A model generated the notes under the pieces. It was not told where the DNA came from. It was given only the letters and a program-made list of their open reading frames with translations, and searched no databases. Positions 45,101-54,142 of a stretch of 64,000 nt of DNA are shown here, piece after piece (the first letter of the stretch is position 1; the number at the start of each line of letters is the position of its first letter). The translations under genes were made by a program, and so were the position numbers. This DNA comes from Bryobacteraceae bacterium (GTDB lineage Bacteria; Acidobacteriota; Terriglobia; Bryobacterales; Bryobacteraceae): contig JAHCHE010000028.1 in NCBI GenBank assembly GCA_026129905.1, positions 50,139 through 114,138 on the forward strand, in the 5' to 3' direction.

Positions 45101-45697
45101 CGCGGCGTCCACCTGGAGGTCGTTGGTGAAGTTCTGCCCGCCGCCGACCCGCTGCTGGTTCGGTCCCCAGCTATGGTACGGATTGTTCTCGGAGGCGTAG
45201 TCGTTCTTCTCCACCGCCGGATCCAACTGCGCGATGAAGAAGGGCGTGCGGTAGTACTGCGGCATGTTGTTGGTCAGCTTGGCGTCGACCGTCGTCTCCA
45301 GTTTGCTGGTGTTGAACTGCACGGCGGTCGCTTCGGCGGCCACGGTCACCGATTCCCGGACGTCGCCGGGCCGCAAGACGGCGTTCACGGTCACGTCGCC
45401 GCGCGACTGCAGGACCACGTTCTCCTGTACGAATTTCGAAAACCCGGCGAACTCGACGCTGACTCGGAAGGTACCCGGGGCCACCAAGTCGAACAAGAAG
45501 TGGCCGGTTTCATTGGTCTGCCGGACGGTTGATACTCCCGTGCCGACGTTTTCCAGCGTGACGGCGGCCCCGCCGACGACGGCCTGGCTGGTATCCGTCA
45601 CGAGACCCTGTATGCGTCCCCGGAATTCCTGTCCATACGTCAGGACCGGAAGGAACGCAAGCAGAGTACAGACAAGTAGCGTTCGTTTATGGTTCAT
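42197..45697 (-). CDS. TonB-dependent receptor, Oar/carboxypeptidase-regulatory type (first copy)
   Basis: A 1166-residue outer-membrane receptor starting at ATG 45697, preceded by GGGGAGAGG. A signal peptide (residues 1-22) leads into a carboxypeptidase-regulatory domain (GRIQGLVTDTSQAVVGGAAVTLENVG), then a plug-like region (about 140-240) with HSWGPNQQRVGGGQNF and ALEDRVWRSINMGRNHMYGGTAG, and a long C-terminal beta-barrel. The C-terminus ends LGLRIEF, an outer-membrane aromatic terminus. It is a close paralogue of the next upstream gene, so the two arose by tandem duplication. Oar-type receptors take up oligosaccharides or peptides; substrate unknown. The 3' end runs into a palindromic repeat. 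Confidence 0.93.
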   Translation of the reverse strand: MNHKRTLLVCTLLAFLPVLTYGQEFRGRIQGLVTDTSQAVVGGAAVTLENVGTGVSTVRQTNETGHFLFDLVAPGTFRVSVEFAGFSKFVQENVVLQSRGDVTVNAVLRPGDVRESVTVAAEATAVQFNTSKLETTVDAKLTNNMPQYYRTPFFIAQLDPAVEKNDYASENNPYHSWGPNQQRVGGGQNFTNDLQVDAAPVGIGYKTSYVPSPDMVQEVNVQQNAIDAEYGHSSGSAISLTLKSGSNEWHGTAFYQGQYPWANALEDRVWRSINMGRNHMYGGTAGHPILKNKLFNFVAYEGWRQTDPQNLLNTLPTDLERQGDYSQSLNQSGGLRTIYDPWSTLTSADGSVISRTPFAGNVIPSSRLDPIAASYTAKLWKPNSAGTGPYHLNNYYAPLPIRFPYKNFSDRVDYQATDRLRASGRVSLFRTPITTSNPTGSDYFVSDRGSQRDATSITGDVTYTMSANTVLNFRGDYHSFIDASMFATSFADNGGWAKVWANSNFYNVVFQDPAVPVQVPRMSISGTDGWSRNFNMGPGGGYWDQRPTANSFSAKVAQQRGSHYLKFGFETRGTHSPQGLILSNPGFGFDARPTSDTYVNPNTLLSGDAFATFLLGAVVPTYGSPSDWDSSATSMPAINFLTPLARFYGGYINDDWKITRNLTLNLGLRYEYELAWKEAQDRAVRPVDLTSPIPEFQGANAPQMPAEVRQFYSGGWVLNGAFQFTDSSNRAQWNAGKGVLSPRIGFAYRLNDKTSIRAAYGRYVTPWIQGTTDFNNLTTPGYTAYTGAPPEVLGVPQMQLQNPFPSSYPVTPAYQKTLGRYTGLGDSISYYQADRPRQTSDRINVSLQRQLPEGIVLDVTYFLNLSHYVFDTARNINMVDPRIAYQYKDAVNQTVANPFYNMLTVDQFPGPLRYQQQVSVSSLMKPYPQYGDIWVTDAESGGGVRYHSLQLKAQKNFSRGYSMLIGYNYHYEQDQRFYDDIATFTQQYAWIDSANSRHRISAAGTWEIPLGKGRMYMSKAPRALDAVVGGWNLTPVMYWRSGRFAQFGGMVVSGDPHVSNPNKDGWFNTSVFSPLPAYTPRANPWVYPGLTGPGQFNMDASLVKSFYLTEKVRFVLRMDAFNVINNITWADPDTNIFSSNFGRSQNNDQLPYTFGRRTQLGLRIEF

Positions 45698-45958
45698 ACA
45701 ATCCTCTCCCCTGAAGGTTGGTCAGTCGCAGGCCCCGGACGGGCCGCGACGCAGCCGGTAGGCGTGTCCTGTCTCAAAGTTCACCTCCCGCTTGCGGAGG
45801 CGATCCGGTTCAAAGAATGATACATTCGGACCCCGATGTCAATAGCCTCGGCAGGGGATAACGGAGGGGAGAAGGCGGGAAGGCGGTAACGTCGAAGCGC
45901 CCGATCCCCGCCTTCGAAAGCGGAGATCGGGCGCTGGATTCAGGTCAGCCGTTAGCGA

Positions 45959-48900
45959 TCAGAACTCGAGCCGCAGCCCGAGTTGCGTGCGGCGGCCGAA
46001 TTGGTTCGCCAGTTGGTTGGTCGATCTTCCGAAATTGGCGCTGAAGACGTCGGTGCTCGGATTCGCCCACGTCATGTTGTTCATGACGTTGAACACGTCC
46101 ATGCGCAACTCGACGCGCACCTTTTCCGTGACCGGGACCCTCTTGACCAGCGAGCCGTCGAGGTTGAACAGTCCGGGGTTTGTCAGCCCGGAGTATTGGA
46201 GCGGGTTCGACCGCGGCGTGAAGTTGGGTAGAGGCGAAAAGACCGACGTGTTGAACCACTTCTGAGGCGTGGGGTTGTCCAGTACTGGATCGCCGTTCGC
46301 CACCATGCCGCCGAACCGGACAAAGAAGCCGGATCGCCAGGACATGAATCCGGTCACGTCCCATCCACCGACGATCATATCCAGAGCCCGGTTCATTCCG
46401 CCGTAGTAGTGCCGGCCTCTGCCGATCGGGACTTCCCAGGTGCCGGCGATGTTGAGGCGATGCCGCGCCCGGTCGTTATCCTGCCAGGTGAAGTCCCGGG
46501 CATAGCTGGCGACATCGTTGTAGAAGATCTGGTTCCTCTGGTTGTTGTAGTTGTAGCCCATCAGGACGGAATAGCCGTGGCTGAAGGCTTTGGTCAGCTT
46601 CAACTGCAACGAGTGATACCGCATGTCCCCGCCGTCGACGCCGTCGATCACGTTGAGGTTGCCGTATTGCGGATACTGCCTCATGAGAGTCGTCAGGTTG
46701 ACGTTCCGCTGGTAGCGGAGAGCGCCGGGGAACTTGTCTACCGTGAGGTAGTTATAGAACGGGTTGGGCACCGATTTGTTCGTCTCCGCTTTGTAGGTAT
46801 AGGCAACGTTCGGGTCGACCTGGTTGACGTTGTAGCCGCCGACCAACTGGCTGGTGAAGTTGAGGTAGTACGTCACGTCGGCGACCATGCCCATTGGCAA
46901 TTGCCGCTGGAGGGATACATTAACGCGGTCGCTCCACGATCTGGGGCGGTTTTCGGAGACGAAACTTACGTTGTCGCCCAGATTGGTATACCGGCCGAGG
47001 CTCTTCTTGTACGCCGGAATGATCGGGTTCGACGAGGGGAACGGATCCTGCAGGCGCATCTGCGGCACGCCGAGGATCGCATCCGGAGCGCCCGTATACT
47101 GGACGTAGCCGTTATAGTAGGTGTCGAAGATGTTAAAGGTGCCTCCGGTCCATGGCGTCAAGTAACGCCCGTACGCGGCCCGGAAGGACATCTTGTCGCT
47201 CAACCGCAGCGCCATGCCGATCCGGGGCGAAATCCCGCCCCTGCCCGCGTTCCATTGCCCGCGATTGTTGCCGTCGGCAAACTGGAACGCGCCATTGAAC
47301 GTGGTGGGACCTTTGTAGTACTGCGCCACCTCGGCCGGCATCACCGGCGCGGTGGCGCCCTGCATTTCGGGGATGGGCGACGTGAGATCCAGCGGGCGCG
47401 TCAGGCGATCTTCCGGATCCGTGTATGCCGTCTCGAACTCGTAGCGCAAGCCGAGGTTCAGCGTCAGGTTCCGGGTGATCTTCCAGTCGTCGTTAAGGAA
47501 ACCGCCGTAGAAGCGATTCTGCCCGGTCGGAAGAATCGAAACAATCATCGATGTCGAGCCGCTGTCCCAACTGGCCGCGCCGTTGCCGGCGGGTTGAACC
47601 GCGCCGAGCAGGAACGTGGCGAAACCGTCACCGGAGCTTCGGATATCCGGGTTCACATAGGTGTTGGCGGTGGCGTTAGCCTGAAACCCGAAGCCGAACG
47701 TGTTCAGCAGGAGCAGACTGGTGGTTCGGGTGGATCGGGTATCGAAGCCCGCCTTGAGGTAGTGCTTGCCTCGCTGTTGGGCGACTTTGAAATTGAGGTT
47801 CTCACCGTCGGGCCGCTGGTCCCAGGTGCCGCCGCTCGGCCCCATGTTGAACCACTGTTCGCCCCTTCCGGAGCCCATGATGCTCATGCGCGGGATAAGA
47901 ATCGGTATCCCGGGATCCTCGAACATCGGCTTGTAGAAGTCGGAATTCGGCCAGACTTTGGCCCAGCCGCCGCCGGCGGAGTAATCCGTGGCGTATTTGG
48001 ACGCATCGACGAAATTGTGATAATCCCCGTGCACGCTGATGACGGTGGACGGACTGACAACATAGATCATGTCGCCCGAGTAGGAGAGGGCGTCGCGCTG
48101 GCTGCCGCGGTCGGACGAGAACAACGGAGAGTCTACCGGATTGCCGACGGACACCGGCGTCCACAACTTGCTGAAGCGGGCGTAGAAACGCAGCTTGTCG
48201 CTGTGGTTGTAGTCTACGCGCTCGGACAGGTTGTGGTAGGGGTAGCTGATGGGTAGAGGCACGTAGAAATTCTGGAAATCATAGGGGCCGGTACCCGGTT
48301 GGTTCGCCCGCCAAAGGTCCTTCACATACCAGGTGGCAACCGGATCCATCATGGAACTCGGGATGACGTTGCCCGCGAACGGAGTGCGGGTAACCGTGCT
48401 GCCGTCCGCCGAGGTTACGGTGCTCCAGGGATCGTACACCGTGCGTAGCCCGCCCAACGCATTCCTGGATTGGGAGAAATTCCCCTGACGTTCCAGGTCT
48501 GTCGGGAGGGTCATGATGAGTTGATTCGGGTCGGTCTTCGTCCACTGCTCGTAGGCAAAGAAACTGAACAGCTTGCCCTTCACGATCGGGTTGCCCAGCG
48601 TGCCCCCATACATATGGTTACGGCCCTGGTTGATCGATCGGATGACGCGGTTCTCGAGTGCGTTCATCCAGGGATATTGGCCCTGGTAGAAGCCGGTCCC
48701 ATGCCACTCGTTGGTTCCGGAACGCATCGTCAGGGTGATGGCGGAGCCGGAACTGTGGCCGAACTCGGCATCCACCGCGTTTTGCTGGACCGTGACTTCC
48801 TGCACGGCGTCGGGCGCCGGCATGTAGCTGGTCTTGTAGCCAAGGGTGATCGAACTACCGTCGATTTGCAGTTCGTTGGAGTAGTTGGCGCCCCCGCCGA

Positions 48901-49456
48901 CCTCCTGCCGGTTTCCGGCCCAGGTGAAGTACGGCTCCTGCTCGCGGGCGGTGTCCTGGTGGACCACCGCCGGATCCAGCCGCGCCAGCAGCAGCGGATT
49001 GCGGTTGAACATGGGCATCCGGTTCACAATCGTGCTATCGACGTGGCTTTCCAGTTTGCTGGTGTTGAACTGGACGGTGACCGCCTGCTCGGAGATCGTT
49101 ACCGTCTGCTGGACATCGCCGGGGGTGAGCGTCGCGTCCACCGTCTGGTCGGCGCGCGCCACCACGCGGATGTTCTCCCGTACGAACCTGTTGAACCCGC
49201 TCAGTTCCACGGTGATGGTGTAGGTTCCCGGGTCGACGAAATCAAACAAGTACCGGCCTGTCTGGTCGGTCTCGCGTGAGCTTGCGACGGTCGTGTTCAC
49301 GTTGGTCAGCGTGACCCTGGCGCCGACAACAACGGCCTGGCTCGGATCTGTTACGAGACCCTGAACGCGCCCGCGGTACTCCTGTGCAAATGATAGGCTC
49401 GCCAACAGCGCAAGAAAAATTGCGGATGTTGGAGAGATTACGCGCTTCCATCCCAT
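45959..49456 (-). CDS. TonB-dependent receptor, Oar/carboxypeptidase-regulatory type (second copy)
   Basis: A 1165-residue receptor starting at ATG 49456 behind GAGAGG. It has a signal peptide (about 1-25), the regulatory beta-sandwich (GRVQGLVTDPSQAVVVGARVTL), plug and barrel domains, and ends LGLRLEF. It matches the downstream paralogue throughout, including NALENRVIRSINQGRNHMYGGTLGNP. A promoter and a long structured leader precede it (49475-49631). The gap of about 260 bp to the paralogue makes two transcripts possible. The receptor is divergent from the heme/TolB/TPR gene with a 235-bp gap, suggesting joint control. Confidence 0.93.
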   Translation of the reverse strand: MGWKRVISPTSAIFLALLASLSFAQEYRGRVQGLVTDPSQAVVVGARVTLTNVNTTVASSRETDQTGRYLFDFVDPGTYTITVELSGFNRFVRENIRVVARADQTVDATLTPGDVQQTVTISEQAVTVQFNTSKLESHVDSTIVNRMPMFNRNPLLLARLDPAVVHQDTAREQEPYFTWAGNRQEVGGGANYSNELQIDGSSITLGYKTSYMPAPDAVQEVTVQQNAVDAEFGHSSGSAITLTMRSGTNEWHGTGFYQGQYPWMNALENRVIRSINQGRNHMYGGTLGNPIVKGKLFSFFAYEQWTKTDPNQLIMTLPTDLERQGNFSQSRNALGGLRTVYDPWSTVTSADGSTVTRTPFAGNVIPSSMMDPVATWYVKDLWRANQPGTGPYDFQNFYVPLPISYPYHNLSERVDYNHSDKLRFYARFSKLWTPVSVGNPVDSPLFSSDRGSQRDALSYSGDMIYVVSPSTVISVHGDYHNFVDASKYATDYSAGGGWAKVWPNSDFYKPMFEDPGIPILIPRMSIMGSGRGEQWFNMGPSGGTWDQRPDGENLNFKVAQQRGKHYLKAGFDTRSTRTTSLLLLNTFGFGFQANATANTYVNPDIRSSGDGFATFLLGAVQPAGNGAASWDSGSTSMIVSILPTGQNRFYGGFLNDDWKITRNLTLNLGLRYEFETAYTDPEDRLTRPLDLTSPIPEMQGATAPVMPAEVAQYYKGPTTFNGAFQFADGNNRGQWNAGRGGISPRIGMALRLSDKMSFRAAYGRYLTPWTGGTFNIFDTYYNGYVQYTGAPDAILGVPQMRLQDPFPSSNPIIPAYKKSLGRYTNLGDNVSFVSENRPRSWSDRVNVSLQRQLPMGMVADVTYYLNFTSQLVGGYNVNQVDPNVAYTYKAETNKSVPNPFYNYLTVDKFPGALRYQRNVNLTTLMRQYPQYGNLNVIDGVDGGDMRYHSLQLKLTKAFSHGYSVLMGYNYNNQRNQIFYNDVASYARDFTWQDNDRARHRLNIAGTWEVPIGRGRHYYGGMNRALDMIVGGWDVTGFMSWRSGFFVRFGGMVANGDPVLDNPTPQKWFNTSVFSPLPNFTPRSNPLQYSGLTNPGLFNLDGSLVKRVPVTEKVRVELRMDVFNVMNNMTWANPSTDVFSANFGRSTNQLANQFGRRTQLGLRLEF

Positions 49457-49474
49457 TTAACTGACCTCTCTTTC

Positions 49475-49490
49475 GGCCTGTTCTCAGGCC
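49475..49490 (-). promoter_or_regulatory. leader hairpin of the second receptor gene
   Basis: Within the roughly 145-nt leader lies a perfect 6-bp hairpin GGCCTG-AGAA-CAGGCC (on the minus strand, 49490-49475), just upstream of the ribosome site. A second hairpin with a GCAA loop (GCCC-GCAA-GGGC) occurs further upstream. The leader could control translation or be a small attenuator; no known riboswitch was recognised. Confidence 0.35.
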
Positions 49491-49602
49491 TTGAAGCCGG
49501 CGTCGCCCTTGCGGGCGGCCCGCGCTCCGGTTGCAACTCGTGGCGGGCGTCTGTTTGTCGAATGACGCCTCTCCCACCAAAAGAAACGCCTGTCTCGGGG
49601 TA

Positions 49603-49631
49603 ATGATATATCCCACAACCCGCCCCGTCAA
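49603..49631 (-). promoter_or_regulatory. promoter of the second receptor gene
   Basis: On the minus strand TTGACG (49631-49626) is 17 bp from TATCAT (49608-49603), an acceptable sigma-70 promoter about 145 bp before ATG 49456. Confidence 0.5.
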
Positions 49632-49691
49632 GGCCAAAAGCCGAGTTAAGTATACTTTCCTGCGAAGTATCGGACTCTGATAGACTCGCGG

Positions 49692-52496
49692 ATGCCGATG
49701 AATCCGCTCGGGGCCTGCCTGCTGTTGATTGGGGCCTGGGCCGCGGCGGCCCAACCGCCGTCGCGGATTCTCGTCGACTACCCGCGGGACGGCTCGATCT
49801 TCCCGCCGGAAATTACGGCGCCGCTGTTTCTCTGGCGCGACGCGACGCCCGGCGCCACGCTATGGCGAATCGAGGTGGCTTTCGGCGACCGCACCCGCCC
49901 GATACGCGTCGAATCGCAAGGGGAGCCGCTAAGGATCGGCGAAATCGACCCTCGCGCCGTTGCGGACACGAACGAACTCCCTCAGCTTACGCCGGAACAA
50001 GCGGAGGCCCGCACCTGGCGACCGGACGCCGAAACCTGGGCGAATATCAAAAAACGTTCAACCGGACGGCGAGCCACGGTCACCATCACCGGATGGCGCG
50101 GTAAGGGTGGGGCGCCGGTTTCGCGCGGGCAGGTCACGATCGAGACGTCGAAAGATCCGGTGGGCGCGCCGATTTTCTACCGCGACGTTCCGCTCATGCC
50201 TTCGGAGACGGAAAAAGGCGTCATCAAGCCGTTGGCGCGGGCGGGGATCCCGCTCATCGCGTGGCGGCTTCGCAATGTCGGCGAACCGTCCAGCCGACTA
50301 CTGATGACCGGGCTACACACGTGCGCCAACTGCCATTCGTTCTCGCTGGACGGCAAGACGATGGGCATGGATCTGGACGGTCCGAGAAACGACAAGGGCA
50401 TGTACGCCCTGGCGCCGGTGAAGCCGGAAATGTCGATCGGCGACGAGGACGTCGTGAAGTGGACTTCATTCCTGGGGCGTCAGAAAGGGGACCTGCGGAT
50501 CGGCTTCATGTCGCAGGTTTCGCCGGACGGCCGCCACGTGGTGACGATGGTCAACGGGTGGGGCGCGGGGGAATCGAACGGTGCGACGAATCCGGCGCGG
50601 CGGCGGAGCGGCAAGGAAATGATCGGCAATTTCTACGTCGCCAATTTCAAGAACTACGGTTTTCTCCAGGTGTTCTATCCGACCGGCGGCATTCTCGCCT
50701 GGTACGACCGGACGGCGGCAACGATGCATCCGTTGCCGGGGGCGGACGATCCTCGATATGTCCATACGAACGCCGTGTGGAGTCCCGACGGCAAGTACAT
50801 CGTTTTCGCGAGAGCCGAGGCCAGGGCAGCATACCCTGAGGATCGTCCGCTGGCAGAGTACGCGAACGATCCCAACGAGACGCCCATCCAATACGACCTT
50901 TACCGGATCCCTTTTAACGGCGGCAAAGGCGGGCCCGCGGAACCGATTGCCGGGGCGTCCGCCAACGGCATGAGCAACAGCTTTCCCAAGGTCTCGCCGG
51001 ACGGGCGATGGGTGGTCTACGTGCAAGCGCGCAACGGCCAGCTAATGCGCCCGGACAGCGAGCTTTACATCGTGCCGTTCCAAGGCGGCAAGGCGCGGCG
51101 GATGAATGCGAACACGGCCCGGATGAACTCGTGGCACAGTTTCTCGCCGAACGGGCGGTGGCTGGCCTTCTCCTCAAAGGAGCGCTCGCCGTACACGCAG
51201 TTGTACCTGACGCATGTGGACGAAAATGGGCGGGACAGTCCGGCGATCCTGGTGGAGAACACGACTGCGGCCAACCGCGCGGTGAATATTCCCGAGTTCG
51301 TCAACATCCCGTCGGATGGCCTATTGAAGATCGCCACCCCGGCCGTGGAGTTCTACCGGCTCTTTGACGCCGCCTGGGAACTGGCGCAAAAAGGAGAGTA
51401 CGAAGCGGCCATTCCGGCGTGGAAGAGGGCGCTCGCCGCCGCCCCCGAGGATGCCCGGGTGCGCATGAACCTGGGCATGGCGCTCGCCCGAACGGGGAAG
51501 CTCGACCAGGGGATTGTTGAGTACCGGAAAGCCATCGAGATCGACCCGGCGTACCCGGAGGCCCACATGAATCTCGGCGTTGCCCTGGCCGAGAGCGGCA
51601 GGATCGACGAAGCGATCGGACAATACAACGAAGCTCTGCGGAACGATCCGGAATACCCGGAAGCTCACAGCAATCTGGGAGCGGCGCTTGCGTCGCAGGG
51701 CAAGCTGGACGAAGCCATCGAGCACTACCGGCGGGCGCTGGACGAGAATCCGCGCTACCCGGAAGTCCACAGCAACCTGGGCGTCGCGCTGGCGCGGTCG
51801 GGGAAACTCGACGAAGCGATCCGGCACTTTCAGGTGGCGGTGGAAGAGAATCCAAATTCGGCCGAGTTCCTGAGCAACCTGGCGCGCGCCTGGGCCAAAA
51901 CGGGGAGAATCGACGAGGGAATCGCCTACCTTGAGAAGCTGGCGGAAGCGCATCCGGGCTCGGCCGAACTTCAGAATAGCCTCGGGGTCGCAATGGTGTG
52001 GCGCCGGCGGGCGGACGATGCCGTGGCGCGCTTTGAGGAGGCGGTGAGGCTGACGCCGGAATTCGCCGACGCGCATTACAACCTGGGAGAAACGCTTTAC
52101 TATCTGAAGGGTGATGCGGCTGAGGCGCTGGCGCATTGGCGCGCCGTGCTTCGGACGCAACCGAACCATTTGCCGGCGCTCGACCAGGCGGCTCGCGTGC
52201 TGGCAACCAGTCCCGAGGACGCGTTGCGCGACGGCGCCGAGGCGGTTGCACTGGCGGAGCGGGCGGTGAAGTTGTCGGGAGGGAGGGAACCGGCGGTGCT
52301 GGACACGCTGGGCGCCGCGTATGCCGAGGCGGGCCGCTTTTCCGAAGCGGTAGAAACGGCGCGGCGCGCGGCGGCGCTTGCCGTGGATGGGAACAAGCAA
52401 GCGCTGGCGGAGACGCTCAACAGCCGGATCGCGCTTTACCAGAGCGGAACGCCCCTTCGTACGCGGCAGCCCGCCGCTTCTTCCTCCAGGCCGTAG
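49692..52496 (+). CDS. exported heme/TolB-propeller/TPR protein
   Basis: A 934-residue protein with a signal peptide (residues 1-20). Order of domains: a beta-rich N-terminal domain (about 25-200), a CANCH heme motif at 211-215, a TolB-like beta-propeller (about 230-545; SQVSPDGRHVVTMVNG, WSPDGKYIVFARAE, FPKVSPDGRWVVYVQ, FSPNGRWLAFSSKE), and eight or nine TPR repeats (from about 560; LGMALARTGKLDQGIVEYRKAIEIDPAYPEAHMNLGVAL). Such proteins occur beside large TonB receptors and are suspected to act in periplasmic sensing or assembly. The gene diverges from the second receptor. The single CxxCH suggests covalent heme; unproven. Confidence 0.85.
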   Translation: MPMNPLGACLLLIGAWAAAAQPPSRILVDYPRDGSIFPPEITAPLFLWRDATPGATLWRIEVAFGDRTRPIRVESQGEPLRIGEIDPRAVADTNELPQLTPEQAEARTWRPDAETWANIKKRSTGRRATVTITGWRGKGGAPVSRGQVTIETSKDPVGAPIFYRDVPLMPSETEKGVIKPLARAGIPLIAWRLRNVGEPSSRLLMTGLHTCANCHSFSLDGKTMGMDLDGPRNDKGMYALAPVKPEMSIGDEDVVKWTSFLGRQKGDLRIGFMSQVSPDGRHVVTMVNGWGAGESNGATNPARRRSGKEMIGNFYVANFKNYGFLQVFYPTGGILAWYDRTAATMHPLPGADDPRYVHTNAVWSPDGKYIVFARAEARAAYPEDRPLAEYANDPNETPIQYDLYRIPFNGGKGGPAEPIAGASANGMSNSFPKVSPDGRWVVYVQARNGQLMRPDSELYIVPFQGGKARRMNANTARMNSWHSFSPNGRWLAFSSKERSPYTQLYLTHVDENGRDSPAILVENTTAANRAVNIPEFVNIPSDGLLKIATPAVEFYRLFDAAWELAQKGEYEAAIPAWKRALAAAPEDARVRMNLGMALARTGKLDQGIVEYRKAIEIDPAYPEAHMNLGVALAESGRIDEAIGQYNEALRNDPEYPEAHSNLGAALASQGKLDEAIEHYRRALDENPRYPEVHSNLGVALARSGKLDEAIRHFQVAVEENPNSAEFLSNLARAWAKTGRIDEGIAYLEKLAEAHPGSAELQNSLGVAMVWRRRADDAVARFEEAVRLTPEFADAHYNLGETLYYLKGDAAEALAHWRAVLRTQPNHLPALDQAARVLATSPEDALRDGAEAVALAERAVKLSGGREPAVLDTLGAAYAEAGRFSEAVETARRAAALAVDGNKQALAETLNSRIALYQSGTPLRTRQPAASSSRP

Positions 52497-52577
52497 AAAC
52501 GACTGAGGGGGACCTCGAGGCGAAGAATCATGACGTTTTGGGATTATTTTGGTCTGCCGGCGGCATAACGACAGTGC

Positions 52578-53276
52578 ATGACCATTCAAGCATCGATCAG
52601 GGGAACGCCGGGGGATGGCGGGCGCTTGATGGGCGGCCCGATTCCGACGGATGCCATCATTGCCATGCCAGACGGGGATGAACAAGGTCAGGACGAACCG
52701 GCGTGCGCCGGCGTATCGCGCGGTCCAGCGATCGCCGAAGATGCCGGCAGCCGGTTCGAGGCGGAAGCCCTGCCGCATTTGAACGATCTGTATCGAACGG
52801 CGGCCCGAGTGCTGGGCGACCGGGGCGAAGCGGAGGACCTGGTCCAGGAGGTGTACCTGACCGCCTGGAAATCCTTCCACCGCTTTGAACCGGGGACCAA
52901 CTGCCGCGCGTGGCTGTTCAAAATTCTGTTCTACAGCATCAATCATCACTGGCGGCGCCGCTTCCGGTTTCCGTTGTTGTCGGACCGCGAACCGGCGGAG
53001 CGGGAGGTCGCCTGCGCGACGCCATTGCCGGAGCGCCTGACCGACGAGGAGATCCTCGCGGCGCTGGACAAGGCGCCTCGGGATTTCCGCGCCGTCGTGC
53101 TGCTGGCGGACGTCGAAGAGTTCTCCTACAAAGAGATCGCCGGCATCCTGAACATCCCCATTGGAACCGTCATGTCGCGCCTGAGTCGCGGTCGAAAACT
53201 CCTGCGGGAGCAACTGGCGACGGTGGCCCAATCGTACGGGATCCTGAAGACGAACAATAAGAGGAGCGAGGCATGA
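52578..53276 (+). CDS. ECF-type sigma factor
   Basis: A 232-residue sigma-70-family factor of ECF type. Region 2 (FEAEALPHLNDLYRTAARVLGDRGEAEDLVQEVYLTAWKSF) and region 4 (FSYKEIAGILNIPIGTVMSRLSRGRKLLREQL) are clear, with a short linker. The start is uncertain among ATG 52578, 52629 and 52665; the 40-60 residues before the sigma core are not conserved. It overlaps the anti-sigma gene by 4 bp (53273-53276) and begins 81 bp after the heme/TolB/TPR gene. It presumably directs transcription of genes in this locus under release from the anti-sigma factor. Confidence 0.93.
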   Translation: MTIQASIRGTPGDGGRLMGGPIPTDAIIAMPDGDEQGQDEPACAGVSRGPAIAEDAGSRFEAEALPHLNDLYRTAARVLGDRGEAEDLVQEVYLTAWKSFHRFEPGTNCRAWLFKILFYSINHHWRRRFRFPLLSDREPAEREVACATPLPERLTDEEILAALDKAPRDFRAVVLLADVEEFSYKEIAGILNIPIGTVMSRLSRGRKLLREQLATVAQSYGILKTNNKRSEA

Positions 53277-54139
53277 CCGCCGACAGAGACTACGGATGCA
53301 GACAAGCCCTTGAGTATTTCGAGGCATTGACGGGCGGCGAGACGGCTTCCGACGCCAAGGCGCAGGAGCACCTGAAAGCGTGCTCGAGTTGCGCGTCGGA
53401 ACTGGAACTGCGATCGCGTCTGCGCGCGAGGCTGAAGGCAGCGGTTCGCGGGGAACTGCCGATGCCCGGCTTGCACGATCGCGTCCGGGCGACCATCCGC
53501 GAGCGGGAGCGCGCCCCGCGTTCATCCTGGTTGCCCAACCGGGTGATGTTGGCGGCCGCGGCAATGGCGTCCCTGTGCATCGCCGCGCTTGTCGTCACGC
53601 GCTCGAACATCGCTCCTTCCACACTCGCCGCGCAGGACGAGTTCATCGGCGCCATGCAGGCGCGGGTGGCGGCGGTATTCGGCGTCGGCCTGGGAGACCA
53701 CTTGCATTGCTCGTGGTTCCGTACGTTCCCGAGTCTGCCGGGTCCGGAACTGACGTCCGCTCTGGGCGGCGAGTACGCCCCACTGGCCAAAATCGTCCGC
53801 GACCAGGTTCCAGACCGTTTCCGGCTGGTGATCGCGCATAGGTGCTCGTACCGCGGGCGCCGGTTCGTACACGTTTCGATGAAGGACGACGTGAATCTGC
53901 TGTCGCTGGTGATCACGGACAAGCAGGCGGGCGAGTCGTTCCCGGCGAGCGGCGGAACGGTGGCCGGCGGCATTCAACTCCACCATGCCGGCGTGGACCG
54001 TTTCCAGGTTTCCGGCTTTGAGACGGCGGACCAACTGGTGTTCCTGGTGTCGGATCTCCGCCCGGATGAAAACCGGAATCTGCTGGCGGCGCTCGCTCCG
54101 GATGTCAACCGTGTCCTGGATTCGATCCGCAAGGGGTGA
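53273..54139 (+). CDS. zinc-binding transmembrane anti-sigma factor
   Basis: A 288-residue protein. The cytoplasmic N-terminus has an anti-sigma zinc motif: H33-x3-C37-x2-C40 (HLKACSSC). A single membrane segment follows at about 90-109. The remaining 175 residues are periplasmic or extracellular (GDHLHCSWFRTFPSLPG, IVRDQVPDRFRLVIAHRCSYRGR) and are not recognised. It is coupled to the ECF sigma gene and precedes the GH63 gene by 3 bp, so signal sensing outside the membrane would release the sigma factor. Its long C-terminal domain may sense a carbohydrate or envelope state; this is a guess. Confidence 0.9.
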   Translation: MTADRDYGCRQALEYFEALTGGETASDAKAQEHLKACSSCASELELRSRLRARLKAAVRGELPMPGLHDRVRATIRERERAPRSSWLPNRVMLAAAAMASLCIAALVVTRSNIAPSTLAAQDEFIGAMQARVAAVFGVGLGDHLHCSWFRTFPSLPGPELTSALGGEYAPLAKIVRDQVPDRFRLVIAHRCSYRGRRFVHVSMKDDVNLLSLVITDKQAGESFPASGGTVAGGIQLHHAGVDRFQVSGFETADQLVFLVSDLRPDENRNLLAALAPDVNRVLDSIRKG

Positions 54140-54142
54140 GCG

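Noticed and set aside
45821..45870. Promoter TTGACA ... TATCAT before the first receptor gene
   Set aside because: The spacing between the hexamers is only 14 bp, too short for a standard sigma-70 promoter.
46409..48256. Long plus-strand frames over both TonB receptors (also 42527-44362)
   Set aside because: They lie wholly antisense to the receptors and have no recognisable protein content.
51321..53564. A 747-codon minus-strand frame over the TPR/sigma region
   Set aside because: Antisense to three supported genes; arginine-rich and without domains.
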